NCBI RefSeq assembly: GCF_019795105.1
Contig: NZ_JAIMFO010000007.1
Span: 186,001 to 250,000, forward strand
Source of the DNA: Collinsella ureilytica
GTDB lineage: Bacteria; Actinomycetota; Coriobacteriia; Coriobacteriales; Coriobacteriaceae
Direction of reading: 5' to 3'
DNA: 64,000 bases
Shown here: piece by piece, positions 26,819 to 36,947 of the stretch
How the letters are laid out: each line of letters starts with the position of its first letter
Position numbering within the stretch: position 1 is the stretch's first letter
The notes under the pieces: model-generated
What the model was told of the DNA's origin: nothing
Seen by the model: only the letters and a program-made list of their open reading frames with translations
The model's database searches: none
Translations under genes and position numbers: made by a program

Positions 26819-28093
26819 ATGAAACACGCGAACTCAGATACTGCACACGCTCTTGTAGCAGGCCTTCTTGGCACGTGGACAGGCCCTGCAATCGGCCTGC
26901 TTGATTTGGATGCATTTTTTGCCAGCGTCGAGCAGCTCGATCATCCTGAATGGCGCAATAAACCCGTTATTGTTGGTGGCTCTCCTTCTGAGCGCGGTGT
27001 TGTATCAACCGCTTCATATGAGGCACGTCGCTTTGGCGTTCGCTCTGCCATGTCAAGCGCTCAAGCAGAGCGTCTCTGCCCTGATGCAATTTGGACCCAT
27101 GGCCGCTTTAGCCGTTACCGAGAAGTTGCAAATCAAGTCATGGCAATTCTTGCTGAAGAAACTCCCTATATTGATCGCGTCTCTATTGATGAAGCCTTCT
27201 TTGATATCACTCCGGGACGCTTTTCATCTGAAAGCCCGGTAGTTATTGCCAATAGAATTTCAAGCCGTGTAGCAGACCTTGGGATCACCTGCTCCATTGG
27301 GCTCGGTCCAAACAAAACGGTAGCAAAGATTGCCAGTGAAAAGGACAAGCCTCGAGGTTTAACCATCGTAAGCCCCGGTACCCAAGCTGGCTTTTTAGCG
27401 CCTTTACCTGTCCGTGCTATGTCTGGCATTGGCGAGCGCGCAGAAGTCGCACTCGCTCGTCTTGGCATTCGAACCTTAGGTCAGCTCAGTCAGGCTCCAG
27501 AAGAGCAACTGCACCCTATTTTTGGGGCGACAACAAGAACCTATCTCTTAAGAGCACGGGGTGAAGAGATAACCTCAGTACGTCTTTTTGCTGACCCAGA
27601 AGAGCCGAAATCGGTCAGCCATGAGCGAACCTTTCCTCATGATCTTACGCAGGAAAAAGAGATTAAAGCTGAGCTCGCCATACTTGCAACCTCTGTTGGC
27701 AAGCGCTTGAGATCACAAGGTTTAGCAGGAGATACGGTCACCGTAAAGCTCGCCTTTGGCTTTGGCAATCTCCATACTGCCCAGCGAAAACTTAAGCATG
27801 CAACCGATGATGAGTTTATCTTCACTCCGGTTGCCCTTGAGCTCTTTGATTCGTTATGGCACCCACCAACACCAATTCGTCTTGCCGGTATTGGCATCTC
27901 AGGCTTTGATCATGCAGCAGATGCCCAAGCTGATCTCTTTGGAGCAGCTGATGAGAGCGGCAAGGCACAAAGTGACCTTCGCAATCTTTCATGCACCCTT
28001 GACTATCTCCATGAGCGCTTTGGACGCACCTCGGTTACTTTTGGAAGAGAGCGCAGCCGGGGCGAGTCGGTCAACGAATCTGAAACCTCATGA
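26819..28093 (+). CDS. dinB: DNA polymerase IV (Y-family translesion polymerase)
   Basis: Error-prone polymerase that copies past lesions. The 424 residues contain the catalytic acidic sites (LLDLDAFFASVEQ and SIDEAFFDI), the nucleotide segment YEARRFGVRSAM, the helix-hairpin-helix thumb (LGIRTLGQLSQ) and a little-finger domain (SHERTFPHD). QADLF near the C-terminus is a likely sliding-clamp motif. About 25 residues precede the usual N-terminus. It is the only plus-strand gene in the first 50 kb and has no ribosome site. Confidence 0.96.
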   Translation: MKHANSDTAHALVAGLLGTWTGPAIGLLDLDAFFASVEQLDHPEWRNKPVIVGGSPSERGVVSTASYEARRFGVRSAMSSAQAERLCPDAIWTHGRFSRYREVANQVMAILAEETPYIDRVSIDEAFFDITPGRFSSESPVVIANRISSRVADLGITCSIGLGPNKTVAKIASEKDKPRGLTIVSPGTQAGFLAPLPVRAMSGIGERAEVALARLGIRTLGQLSQAPEEQLHPIFGATTRTYLLRARGEEITSVRLFADPEEPKSVSHERTFPHDLTQEKEIKAELAILATSVGKRLRSQGLAGDTVTVKLAFGFGNLHTAQRKLKHATDDEFIFTPVALELFDSLWHPPTPIRLAGIGISGFDHAADAQADLFGAADESGKAQSDLRNLSCTLDYLHERFGRTSVTFGRERSRGESVNESETS

Positions 28094-28139
28094 GGAGCAC
28101 TGCAGCTTCAGCGCGGCCTGTTACTCCGTCTGAATGAGA

Positions 28140-28541
28140 CTAGTACTCGTCCAACCCAAGATCGATCTGCGGAGCATCGCCCCAGAGCTTTTCTAATCGA
28201 TAGTAATCACGAGCCTCATCGGTAAAGATATTGACCAGCACAATGCCATAATCCATGAGCACCCAGCGACGCTCATCACGACCTTCAATGGAGAGTGGAT
28301 GATCGTTCAGCTCTTTTGCTACTCGCTCTTCAACGACATCAACCAAGGCATCGACCTGGCGGTTGTTTGAGCCGGTTGCAATAACCATATAGTCACACAC
28401 ATCGGAAAGTCCCCGAAGATCAAGGGCAATAACCTGATGTGCTTTCTTCGACGAGAGTGCAGATGCCGCCAGAGATGCAATCTGGTAGCCCTCCTGCGAC
28501 TGGCTCGATTTGTCAGCCACAAGATGAGTCTTTTCAGACAT
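28140..28541 (-). CDS. rsfS: Ribosomal silencing factor RsfS
   Basis: Binds L14 and blocks subunit joining when nutrients are low. The 133 residues carry the Iojap/RsfS core: HQVIALDLRGLSDVCDYMVIATGSN, DDERRWVLMDYG-like segment (here DERRWVLMDYGIVLVNIF), then RDYYRLEKLW. About 25 N-terminal residues are extra. It overlaps yqeK by eight bases and ends the obg-nadD-yqeK-rsfS unit, converging on dinB across a 46-base gap with no clear terminator. Confidence 0.95.
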   Translation of the reverse strand: MSEKTHLVADKSSQSQEGYQIASLAASALSSKKAHQVIALDLRGLSDVCDYMVIATGSNNRQVDALVDVVEERVAKELNDHPLSIEGRDERRWVLMDYGIVLVNIFTDEARDYYRLEKLWGDAPQIDLGLDEY

Positions 28542-29169
28542 GAACTTCCTTCCCTTTCATAGTTTGCTTACTCGATTTGCATAAGAGCGCATAGTGATTA
28601 TAGATATCAATCGCCGTTGGGTAGATATACCGCCCACCTTGAATAACGTAGGTAAGACCCTCTGAGAAGCAGCGGAAAAACAACTGAGTCAGATTAAGGT
28701 GACCCACTAAGGATCTCAAATCCTCTGCCCACGCTCCCGATCGACCTGGCTCGATCGCATCAGCAACAAAGATCACCATATCAAGATCAGACATATCAAG
28801 GGCGGCAATGGTATGTCTCCCGATAGCAGAAAAAACAGCAGGCGCAAGTTGTGGAAAAAGCTCGGGTAAGGTCTGCTCAGCAATCGGGCCGTGAAGCACC
28901 GCAAACGCTTGAACAGGATCTCCTGCAATCGGAATATGAAGACGGCAAACCGCCTCAAGGCTCTCACGTAAAGAGAGCTGCTTGCACCAGTCGTGCAAAT
29001 ATCCTGCAGCTCGAGCCTGAAACTCATCAACTCCATAGACCCGCGCCAACTCGCCTGCCATCTCAGACACGCGCACACTGTGCTCGTAGCGGCGAGGCGC
29101 ACTTGATGCCATATGGCAGGAAAGCGCGCGAGCGATATGGGCGAGCTCAGCCACTTCAAGATCATGCAT
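28534..29169 (-). CDS. yqeK: YqeK-family HD-domain phosphohydrolase
   Basis: HD hydrolase of the YqeK family, shown in Firmicutes to cleave diadenosine tetraphosphate symmetrically. The 211 residues contain RYEHSVRVSEMAGELA with the first His, the HD pair in AAGYLHDWCKQ, then HGPIAE and HTIAALDMSDLDMVIFVADAIEPGR. Immediately downstream of nadD with no gap (TAG ATG); the nadD-yqeK-rsfS order is conserved in many bacteria. Confidence 0.92.
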   Translation of the reverse strand: MHDLEVAELAHIARALSCHMASSAPRRYEHSVRVSEMAGELARVYGVDEFQARAAGYLHDWCKQLSLRESLEAVCRLHIPIAGDPVQAFAVLHGPIAEQTLPELFPQLAPAVFSAIGRHTIAALDMSDLDMVIFVADAIEPGRSGAWAEDLRSLVGHLNLTQLFFRCFSEGLTYVIQGGRYIYPTAIDIYNHYALLCKSSKQTMKGKEVHV

Positions 29170-29874
29170 CTATGACAGGTCACCTCCTACGCCGCGTACC
29201 TCATCAACGCGCTCTGAAAAATCCTGACGGTACAGTCCGTTCTTTTTAATAAAGCCGATAACTGAGGTTGCCGTTAAATAGCGAATGCTCTTACCTTCGG
29301 CCACGCGCCGACGGATATCGGTTGAGCTAATAGACAAGGCAGGAATCTCAATATAGCGAACGTCAAATCCAATGCCAGATGACTGAACAACCTCTGCCGC
29401 TCGAGCCATATCGTAGCCCGGCCGCGTTGCTGCAATGAATGTTGTAAGCGAGGCGAGTGCGTGTGCGTCTCGCCAGCTTAAGATCTCAAGAATGGCGTCG
29501 GCACCCGTAATGAAGAAAAGCTTCACATTAGACGGATAATGTGCTCGCAAGGCACGTAAGGTATCAACCGTGTAGGTTGTGCCCGCTCGCTCAATCTCAA
29601 AGCGGCTCGCATCAAAGGCGGGATTGGCCGAAGTTGCCAACAAGGTCATCGCATAGCGATCCTCGGCACTTGTCACCCGCTCAGGTGCCTTAAAGGCCGG
29701 AGAGCCTGCAGGCATGAACACAACGAGATCAAGATCGAGAGCGTCACGCGCCTCTTCAGCAGTAACCAGATGACCGTAATGAATTGGATCGAAGGTACCA
29801 CCCATAATCCCTAAGCGGTACTCACGAGATGGATCTGCCCCTAACGCGGGCAAGGCTAATCGATCAGAGCCCAT
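29170..29874 (-). CDS. nadD: Nicotinate-nucleotide adenylyltransferase
   Basis: Makes deamido-NAD from nicotinate mononucleotide and ATP. The nucleotidyl-transferase motif is GGTFDPIHYGHL (HxGH), with the second motif ISSTDIRRRVAEG near the C-terminus. I prefer the ATG at 29874, six bases after GGAGAGG; an ATG at 29889 directly after the obg stop is the alternative. About 17 residues precede the catalytic core. NAD kinase is also in this window at 60525-61406. Confidence 0.94.
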   Translation of the reverse strand: MGSDRLALPALGADPSREYRLGIMGGTFDPIHYGHLVTAEEARDALDLDLVVFMPAGSPAFKAPERVTSAEDRYAMTLLATSANPAFDASRFEIERAGTTYTVDTLRALRAHYPSNVKLFFITGADAILEILSWRDAHALASLTTFIAATRPGYDMARAAEVVQSSGIGFDVRYIEIPALSISSTDIRRRVAEGKSIRYLTATSVIGFIKKNGLYRQDFSERVDEVRGVGGDLS

Positions 29875-29889
29875 TCCCATCCTCTCCAT

Positions 29890-31245
<1,356 letters not shown>

Positions 31246-31313
31246 TTATCTCACTTTCTGCTCGTACAACCTAAAGCGCAAACAAGACTCAAAACTCATG
31301 GTATCAGGATAGC

Positions 31314-31340
31314 AAAAGGCTCCCGACAGCGCGGGAGCCT
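31314..31340 (-). terminator. Rho-independent terminator after rpmA
   Basis: On the minus strand a nine-base GC-rich stem (AGGCTCCCG with CGGGAGCCT), a six-base loop and then TTTT, 33 bases after the rpmA stop. It separates rplU-rpmA from obg, which are co-transcribed in many bacteria. Confidence 0.88.
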
Positions 31341-31373
31341 AAAAGATGCGTTTGCGGGTGCAAATTGAAGAGC

Positions 31374-31631
31374 TTAAGCCTCAACAAGCGGCATGACATT
31401 TACGCGATGCTTGAGACCACGCGTAAACTTAACCTTGCCCTCAATGAGTGCGAAAAGGGTATCGTCCTTACCGCGACCGACATTTTGGCCAGGGTGAATG
31501 TGAGTGCCGTTCTGACGAACGAGAACCTCGCCTGCCTGTACGGTCTGACCATCAAAACGCTTCGTGCCCAAACGCTGACCGCGAGAATCGCGACCATTGC
31601 GTGAGGAGCCAAGACCTTTTTTATGTGCCAT
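31374..31631 (-). CDS. rpmA: Large ribosomal subunit protein bL27
   Basis: Ribosomal protein L27, near the peptidyl transferase centre. The 85 residues are typical ([36 protein letters not shown]). The N-terminus begins directly with AHKKG, without the cleaved leader found in many Firmicutes. It lies 30 bases after rplU and is followed by a terminator. Confidence 0.98.
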   Translation of the reverse strand: MAHKKGLGSSRNGRDSRGQRLGTKRFDGQTVQAGEVLVRQNGTHIHPGQNVGRGKDDTLFALIEGKVKFTRGLKHRVNVMPLVEA

Positions 31632-31661
31632 GGTTTGCCCTCTTTCCTATAACTCTACCAG

Positions 31662-32027
31662 CTACTCAGCAGCAGGCTCAGTGGCAGCGGTCTCTGCAGC
31701 CTTCTTGGTGGTTCTCCCAGAAGCCTTAATATCGCAGATCTTTACCATGGTGAGCATCTGACGGTGACCCTTAAGCTTATGGTAGCGCTTGCGACGCTTA
31801 AACTTATAGACGAGCTGCTTCTCGCCCTTAAACTGCTTTACAATCTCAGCGGTCACGTGCGCCTTGGCGAGTTTAGCCGGGTCGGTAATGATCTTCTTAC
31901 CGTCATTTACAAAGATGACAGAAAGCTCGACCTTAGAGCCTGGCTCGCCCTCAATTTTCTCAACAGTCAAAACGTCGTCGGAGGCGACTTTGTACTGCTT
32001 GCCGCCGGTTTGAACGATAGCGTACAT
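31662..32027 (-). CDS. rplU: Large ribosomal subunit protein bL21
   Basis: Ribosomal protein L21. The start is the ATG at 32027 (MYAIVQTGGKQYKV) behind AAGGGCAAGAG. The 121 residues comprise the 100-residue core plus a Thr/Lys/Ala/Glu tail ending in ATEPAAE. A near-consensus promoter lies 40-68 bases upstream, so rplU-rpmA form their own unit. Confidence 0.98.
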   Translation of the reverse strand: MYAIVQTGGKQYKVASDDVLTVEKIEGEPGSKVELSVIFVNDGKKIITDPAKLAKAHVTAEIVKQFKGEKQLVYKFKRRKRYHKLKGHRQMLTMVKICDIKASGRTTKKAAETAATEPAAE

Positions 32028-32066
32028 CTCTTGCCCTTCATGCATCAGGTAGTGCAACAGTCGGAC

Positions 32067-32095
32067 ATGGTACCAGCCTAGAAAATATGCGTCAA
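32067..32095 (-). promoter_or_regulatory. Promoter of rplU-rpmA
   Basis: TTGACG, a 17-base spacer and TACCAT on the minus strand, with a predicted leader of about 33 bases. It lies just after the tandem repeat that follows the DUF2344 gene. Confidence 0.8.
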
Positions 32096-32124
32096 CAGGT
32101 GAATTCGTAAAATTCAGCTCAACA

Positions 32125-32154
32125 CAAGTTGTCTACCTCAAGTTGTCTACCTCA
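32125..32154. repeat. 14-base tandem duplication spanning a stop codon
   Basis: CAAGTTGTCTACCT occurs twice in direct succession, with two bases of a third copy. The stop codon of the DUF2344 gene lies in the second copy. It looks like a recent slippage or deletion scar in the DUF2344-rplU junction. Confidence 0.9.
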
Positions 32155-32920
32155 TATGCTGAGATATATCGATCGGACGGTCAAATGGATCGAACACATG
32201 CCCCGCTTCATCTTGAATGCCCTGATAAAGCCTTGAAACACGAAAACGACCGAGTATGCGTGTCTCACGAGGCCCGCCAGAAATAATGGGCTCCGTACTC
32301 TTTTGCACCTGCCGATCAATTGCAGCGAGAAGCAATTCTGGTCGAAGTGAACCTTCATTTCCTGAAAAAGTATCTAAGATCAGGACAAGCGCACCATCGG
32401 GAGCTGCAGAGAGAGAAAAGTCTGCAAGCAAGGACTTCAGGTCTAGCGTCTTTCCCTTTTTCCCTCGTTGGTAGGTAAGCGTATGAGTCGAGATAGCCCG
32501 TAATGCTTCCTCGATTTCTTGGACACTCAAGGCGCTGCCTGAAATATCAACCTGATAGCCAATCCGATTAATCTCGGCGGTCAGTGCCGGCCGTCGTCGA
32601 TCAATATAGGTAGCTTCTTGAGCAAAAAGATCGCGAGGAGAAGCGCTTCGCAGCTGGTCGAGCACCTGGGGCGTACGAATAAAGTCGTGTAAGAAGAGAT
32701 CGAAATACTCACAGGCCGAGGCAGTGCCCACCGGCAGTGCTGAAGAAAATGCAATCCTCATGCGAGGGGAATAGCCTTGTGTAATGGCAAATGGAAGACC
32801 TGCACGCCGAATAATTCGATCAACGGTTCGAATAACCTCAAGATGGCCTAAGTACGCAAGTCTCCCCTGCTTGCAATAGCGCACACGAAGCCGAAAGAGC
32901 GCATCTCCTTGCTCACTCAT
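32147..32920 (-). CDS. DUF2344 (TIGR03936) radical-SAM-linked protein
   Basis: Partner protein of the radical SAM enzyme encoded just upstream (four-base ATGA overlap); function unknown. The 257 residues match the family: RVRYCKQGRLAYLGHLEVIRT-like start, FAITQGYSPRMRIAFSSALP, and SACEYFDLFL. The family is sometimes fused to its partner, which suggests a physical complex. The C-terminal part ends in a segment resembling RNA-modifying proteins only by context; I make no functional claim. Confidence 0.9.
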   Translation of the reverse strand: MSEQGDALFRLRVRYCKQGRLAYLGHLEVIRTVDRIIRRAGLPFAITQGYSPRMRIAFSSALPVGTASACEYFDLFLHDFIRTPQVLDQLRSASPRDLFAQEATYIDRRRPALTAEINRIGYQVDISGSALSVQEIEEALRAISTHTLTYQRGKKGKTLDLKSLLADFSLSAAPDGALVLILDTFSGNEGSLRPELLLAAIDRQVQKSTEPIISGGPRETRILGRFRVSRLYQGIQDEAGHVFDPFDRPIDISQHMR

Positions 32921-34797
32921 GATCGTGCTCCCACTAACACATTTTCTGCCTCAAGTGTTGGGCAGATGCCACAGCCCGTACACGAACTCATCGTACAGTC
33001 CTCAGTTGTTTGACCAGCAAGAGCTCGACGATACTCGCGCTCAAGAAAGCCTCGAGAAACTCCTGGACTCACATGTTCCCACGGCAGGTGTGCGGTCAAA
33101 GGAAACGGAGTTTGTGCAATCTCTTTGAGGTTCATACCCAAATCTTGGGCAGCCTCCTCCCACCGGGCAAGAGAAAACTGCTCAGTCCACGCATCGAAGC
33201 GCTGGCCTCGCTTCCACGCGCCCTCAATGAGTGGAGCTGCGTCTTGACCCATTCGAGACAAAACCGCCTCAATAAGAGAAGTTTCAGCATCATGACACCG
33301 CACGCGAACAGCGCGATCCGAGACACTCTCATATAAGAGTTGCTGGCGGCGCTTCACTTCCTCATCGTCAAGCTGAGCACACCACTGAAAAGGCGTATGG
33401 GGCTTTGGAATAAACACAGAGACGGAAAGGGTCACCGAAAGTGAGCCTCGGCGAGATGGTGGTACCAGCTCTCGACCGATCTCAAGCACGCGCTCGCCAA
33501 GCTTCGCAATCGCTTGAATATCTTCGTCAGTCTCTTCTGGTAAGCCCATCATGAAATATAACTTCATCCGGTTCCAGCCAGCAGAAAAGGCAGCTCGAGC
33601 AGCACGCTCAAGATCTTCTTGCGTCACATTTTTATTGATGCAATCACGCAACCGTTGACTTCCTGCCTCAGGCGCAAAGGTAAGACCGCCGAGTTTATCC
33701 CCTGCAACCTCTAGGGCCATGTCAACGCCAAATGAATCAAGGCGCTGAGAAGGGATGGAAATGCGAGTACCCGTACCTTCGGTACTTCGGTTAAGTCGTC
33801 TCAAGATTTCTTGGCACTGAGAGTGATCAGTGGTGGAGAGCGAGGTCAGCGAAACCTCATCGTAGCCAGTTGCCGCAAGACCACGCGAGACCGCAGACAC
33901 AATTTGATCGGGCGTACGCTCTCGAACAGGGCGATAGGTAATACCAGCCTGGCAAAAACGGCATCCTCTGGCACATCCGCGCAAGATCTCTATTGAGAGC
34001 CGGTCATGCACAAGCTCGGCAAAGGGAACGATTGTTTGCGATAACGCGTCGGTGCTCCCAAAATCGGTGATCACCCGCTTATACACAACCGCAGGTGCAT
34101 CTTCGTCCTCTCGCGGCTGTACATAGCCGTGAGCCGTCGAGCTCTCATCAACAATAACCTCATACAAAGCCGGGACATAGGTTCCAGCAACATGAGCAAG
34201 CTCACGAAGGATAGTTTGGCGAGCCTCACCTCGTTGACGAAGACGCCGAAGCAAGGAGCACACCTCAACGATGGACTCCTCCCCTTCCCCAATCAGGAAG
34301 GCATCAATGAACGGAGCTAAAGGCTCGGGGTTATACACCGAAGGGCCACCGGCAATTACGATGGGATCATCCTCAGCACGATCGCGGGCATACAGCGGAA
34401 TTCCTGCGAGATCTAAGGCCTCAAGATAATTGGTTGCTGCCATTTCATGGGGAATATGAAAGCCTACAACATCAAAGGAAGCAACCGGAGCCGCACCCTC
34501 GAGCGACAGCAAGGGGACCTTGCGCTCACGCATCAGATCGGCCATATCTACCCACGGCAGATACCCACGCTCGCAGCTCAGGTGCTTTTCTGCGTTGAGA
34601 ATCCGATAGAGGATGGCAATACCTTGATTCGGAAGGCCAACTTCATACAGATCCGGATAGATCATACAGATCCGAAAATCAGCATCGGACTTGAGGCTCG
34701 CACCCCACTCATGGTTGATATAGCGTGTGGGCTTTTCTACCAGATCAAGCAAGGGTTCAATCTCTGAGAAGTAACTCCGGTAGCTTAGACGCGCCAT
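32917..34797 (-). CDS. TIGR03960-family radical SAM protein with B12-like N-terminus
   Basis: Radical SAM enzyme of unknown substrate. The 626 residues have an N-terminal cobalamin-binding-like Rossmann region (about 40-200), the radical SAM cluster CARGCRFC at C275, C279 and C282, and a C-terminal domain. The last 30 residues contain a further cluster C601-x4-C606-x2-C609-x2-C612. The TIGR03960-DUF2344 pair usually lies upstream of rplU-rpmA, often with a ribonuclease G/E gene, which is absent here. The ATG follows a GAGG site 25 bases after the DUF697 gene. Confidence 0.92.
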   Translation of the reverse strand: MARLSYRSYFSEIEPLLDLVEKPTRYINHEWGASLKSDADFRICMIYPDLYEVGLPNQGIAILYRILNAEKHLSCERGYLPWVDMADLMRERKVPLLSLEGAAPVASFDVVGFHIPHEMAATNYLEALDLAGIPLYARDRAEDDPIVIAGGPSVYNPEPLAPFIDAFLIGEGEESIVEVCSLLRRLRQRGEARQTILRELAHVAGTYVPALYEVIVDESSTAHGYVQPREDEDAPAVVYKRVITDFGSTDALSQTIVPFAELVHDRLSIEILRGCARGCRFCQAGITYRPVRERTPDQIVSAVSRGLAATGYDEVSLTSLSTTDHSQCQEILRRLNRSTEGTGTRISIPSQRLDSFGVDMALEVAGDKLGGLTFAPEAGSQRLRDCINKNVTQEDLERAARAAFSAGWNRMKLYFMMGLPEETDEDIQAIAKLGERVLEIGRELVPPSRRGSLSVTLSVSVFIPKPHTPFQWCAQLDDEEVKRRQQLLYESVSDRAVRVRCHDAETSLIEAVLSRMGQDAAPLIEGAWKRGQRFDAWTEQFSLARWEEAAQDLGMNLKEIAQTPFPLTAHLPWEHVSPGVSRGFLEREYRRALAGQTTEDCTMSSCTGCGICPTLEAENVLVGARS

Positions 34798-34822
34798 AGA
34801 TACCTCATGCTCGCCACCTCAT

Positions 34823-35722
34823 TTACGCAGCACGCCCGGAGCTGAGCAGCCGAGATGCTCCCAGTCGCTGAATCGATGCAGCTGCTTTTTTAAATGCGGC
34901 TGACACCTGAGGACGATCACTCCCGCGACGATAGAACTCACTTAAAACAAGACCCATCAGGTAGGTGCTCGCACCACCTGCAATGCCTTTCACCGCAAAG
35001 CTGAACATGCCAGCACGACGAGCAAGCGGACGAACGAGCTGGCGTAAAATCAGACCCGTTCCCACCAAGGCTACACCCTCAAAGGCGCGCTCCCACGAAA
35101 GCGGCTCATCGTGAATTGAAGCCAAGCGGCTCATCATGCCAATCTGCGTTGCAGCCATAACGGGGAAATCAGCTCCTGGAACAAAGACCAAGGCACCGGT
35201 TATGGCATTACTCATAGCTGCAGCCTCAATCGCTTGACGAGAAGCCCGTGCTCGAAGAAACGCGAAGGCAGAGGCCAGGGCATCCACACGATCGGTGTGC
35301 TGTATGATCCAAGCTCCCAACTTTGAAATAAGCTGAGCATCGTGTTTGCTCACAACACGGCCAAGTAAGGTGGAGTGCTCTTGGACGAAGGTGGTCTCGG
35401 CAGCATCTCGAGCAACAACGACCGTAGGAGTTCCCGTAACAACTGCTTCTTGAGCAACACTGGCCACTTCTGGTGAACCTGCACTCAAAATAACTGCCAC
35501 ATCGCATCCCGCTCGTACCGCTCCTGAAGCATCAGCAACGGCAAACACACGAACAGAAGCACTCGGCACCTCAGGCATAAAGGCATCACGCATGGTCGCA
35601 ATGAGGCTTTTATCAACGGCCGGATCTACAATCAGCACCACGCGAACAGAACCTAACGAGTCCTTCCGTGCAGCAAAACCCGTTTTCACAACACCAAATA
35701 AGGCATCCAATGGGAAGCGCAT
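34823..35722 (-). CDS. DUF697-like membrane-associated protein, no GTPase domain
   Basis: Function unknown. The first 150 or so of 299 residues read as a Rossmann-like alpha/beta region (VRVVLIVDPAV, DVAVILSAGSPE, GTPTVVVARD) without P-loop or other GTPase motifs. The second half (PGADFPVMAATQIGMMSRLA, then RAFEGVALVGTGLILRQLVR) resembles the DUF697 hydrophobic domain found on Era-like GTPases. The ATG follows AAAGGAG, 29 bases after rodA, so it is probably read from the mre/rod operon. A link to the envelope is an inference from position only. Confidence 0.7.
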   Translation of the reverse strand: MRFPLDALFGVVKTGFAARKDSLGSVRVVLIVDPAVDKSLIATMRDAFMPEVPSASVRVFAVADASGAVRAGCDVAVILSAGSPEVASVAQEAVVTGTPTVVVARDAAETTFVQEHSTLLGRVVSKHDAQLISKLGAWIIQHTDRVDALASAFAFLRARASRQAIEAAAMSNAITGALVFVPGADFPVMAATQIGMMSRLASIHDEPLSWERAFEGVALVGTGLILRQLVRPLARRAGMFSFAVKGIAGGASTYLMGLVLSEFYRRGSDRPQVSAAFKKAAASIQRLGASRLLSSGRAA

Positions 35723-35751
35723 AGCGCTCCTTTCTCACAAGCTCTCTGCTC

Positions 35752-36939
35752 CTAGGCAGGTTTTGATCGATACCGCCAAATAGACTGTACGATCCCTACC
35801 GTTGCACATTGCATCATCATGGAACTAGAGCCAAAGCTGATAAAGGGCAACGGAATACCCGTAATCGGCATGAGACCCATACACATGCCTATGTTCTCAA
35901 AAATCTGAAATGTCCACATGCCAATAATACCCGCCCCAACAAATTTCAAGAAGAGGGAGTCTGAACGGTGAATGACCCGTATGGTTGAAAACAGCAAGAG
36001 TGCAAAGAGGATGAGGAGTAAAGCTGCACCTACAAATCCAAAGGTTTCACTCAAAAGTGCAAAGATGAAATCGGTATGCGCTTCGGGCAAAAAGCCACGC
36101 CCAGCCTGAGAGGTATTACCAATCCCTTTTCCAAAAAACCCACCTGAACCAACCGCAATGAGCGATTGCAGAAGGTTATAGCCAGCCCCCGTGGTATCGG
36201 CATCTGGATTCAAAAAAACCAGCAGGCGATTCATTTGATACTGCTTAATCAACACATCATGACCAAGCAAGCTATCGAGCAAAGAATCAGCCGCAAGGAG
36301 CAAAGAGACCAAGCCAACCAGCAAAGCAACCGTAGAGAGCACCCACTCGCGCCTCGGCCCGCTCATGCAAATGATAACGGCTCCGCCTGCAAAGATAACC
36401 AAGCCGCTACCAAGGTCTCCTGCCACAATTACCGCTCCAAAAGGAACGGCAAGCATCAAACACAGGCGAATATAATCTCGGATTGAATCGATCTTCCCAT
36501 TAAACTGCGCAGCTAAGCTCGCCATAAAAAAGGCGGTAATCAGTTTTGCCAACTCAACAGGCTGAAAGGTAAGACCGATAAGAGGGATCTTTACCCAGCC
36601 AGTAAGGCCTTTTGCATTATGAGAAAGACCAGGTACATAGGGTAAGAAGATCACTATGAGGTCAATGATCAAAAGTGTGGTAGACATATTGGCAAGACCT
36701 CGAAAGTCCAGCCGCCACATACCGACAGCGAGACCGAGGCCTAGCGCGACACCTAAGAGATGGCGGGGAAACGATGCGTCGGCTATCGTGAGCGAAGCGC
36801 TCCACACAACCACACAGCCATACGCAATCAACAAAAGCGACGATACCAATACAGGAAGGCTTATGCGCTGTGCCCACGAAGCTCGTGAGGACTCTCGACG
36901 TTTATTCACACGCTCAATGCGTTTAGAAGTCGCACCCAT
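35752..36939 (-). CDS. rodA: RodA-type SEDS peptidoglycan glycosyltransferase
   Basis: Polymerises glycan strands with PBP2 in the elongasome. The 395 residues have about ten membrane segments after a basic N-terminus. SEDS signatures: LTGWVKIPLIGLTFQPVELAK (split: GLTFQPVELAK is key), GYNLLQSLIAVGSGGFFGKG, HTDFIFALLSE, and PITGIPLPFISFGSSS. It follows mrdA by eight bases behind AGGAGGGG. Together with MreBCD this argues for RodA rather than FtsW. Confidence 0.94.
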   Translation of the reverse strand: MGATSKRIERVNKRRESSRASWAQRISLPVLVSSLLLIAYGCVVVWSASLTIADASFPRHLLGVALGLGLAVGMWRLDFRGLANMSTTLLIIDLIVIFLPYVPGLSHNAKGLTGWVKIPLIGLTFQPVELAKLITAFFMASLAAQFNGKIDSIRDYIRLCLMLAVPFGAVIVAGDLGSGLVIFAGGAVIICMSGPRREWVLSTVALLVGLVSLLLAADSLLDSLLGHDVLIKQYQMNRLLVFLNPDADTTGAGYNLLQSLIAVGSGGFFGKGIGNTSQAGRGFLPEAHTDFIFALLSETFGFVGAALLLILFALLLFSTIRVIHRSDSLFLKFVGAGIIGMWTFQIFENIGMCMGLMPITGIPLPFISFGSSSMMMQCATVGIVQSIWRYRSKPA

Positions 36940-36947
36940 GTCCCCTC

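Noticed and set aside
32125-32154. Possible start of a CRISPR-like or regulatory repeat array
   Set aside because: Only two contiguous 14-base copies with no spacers; a simple tandem duplication.
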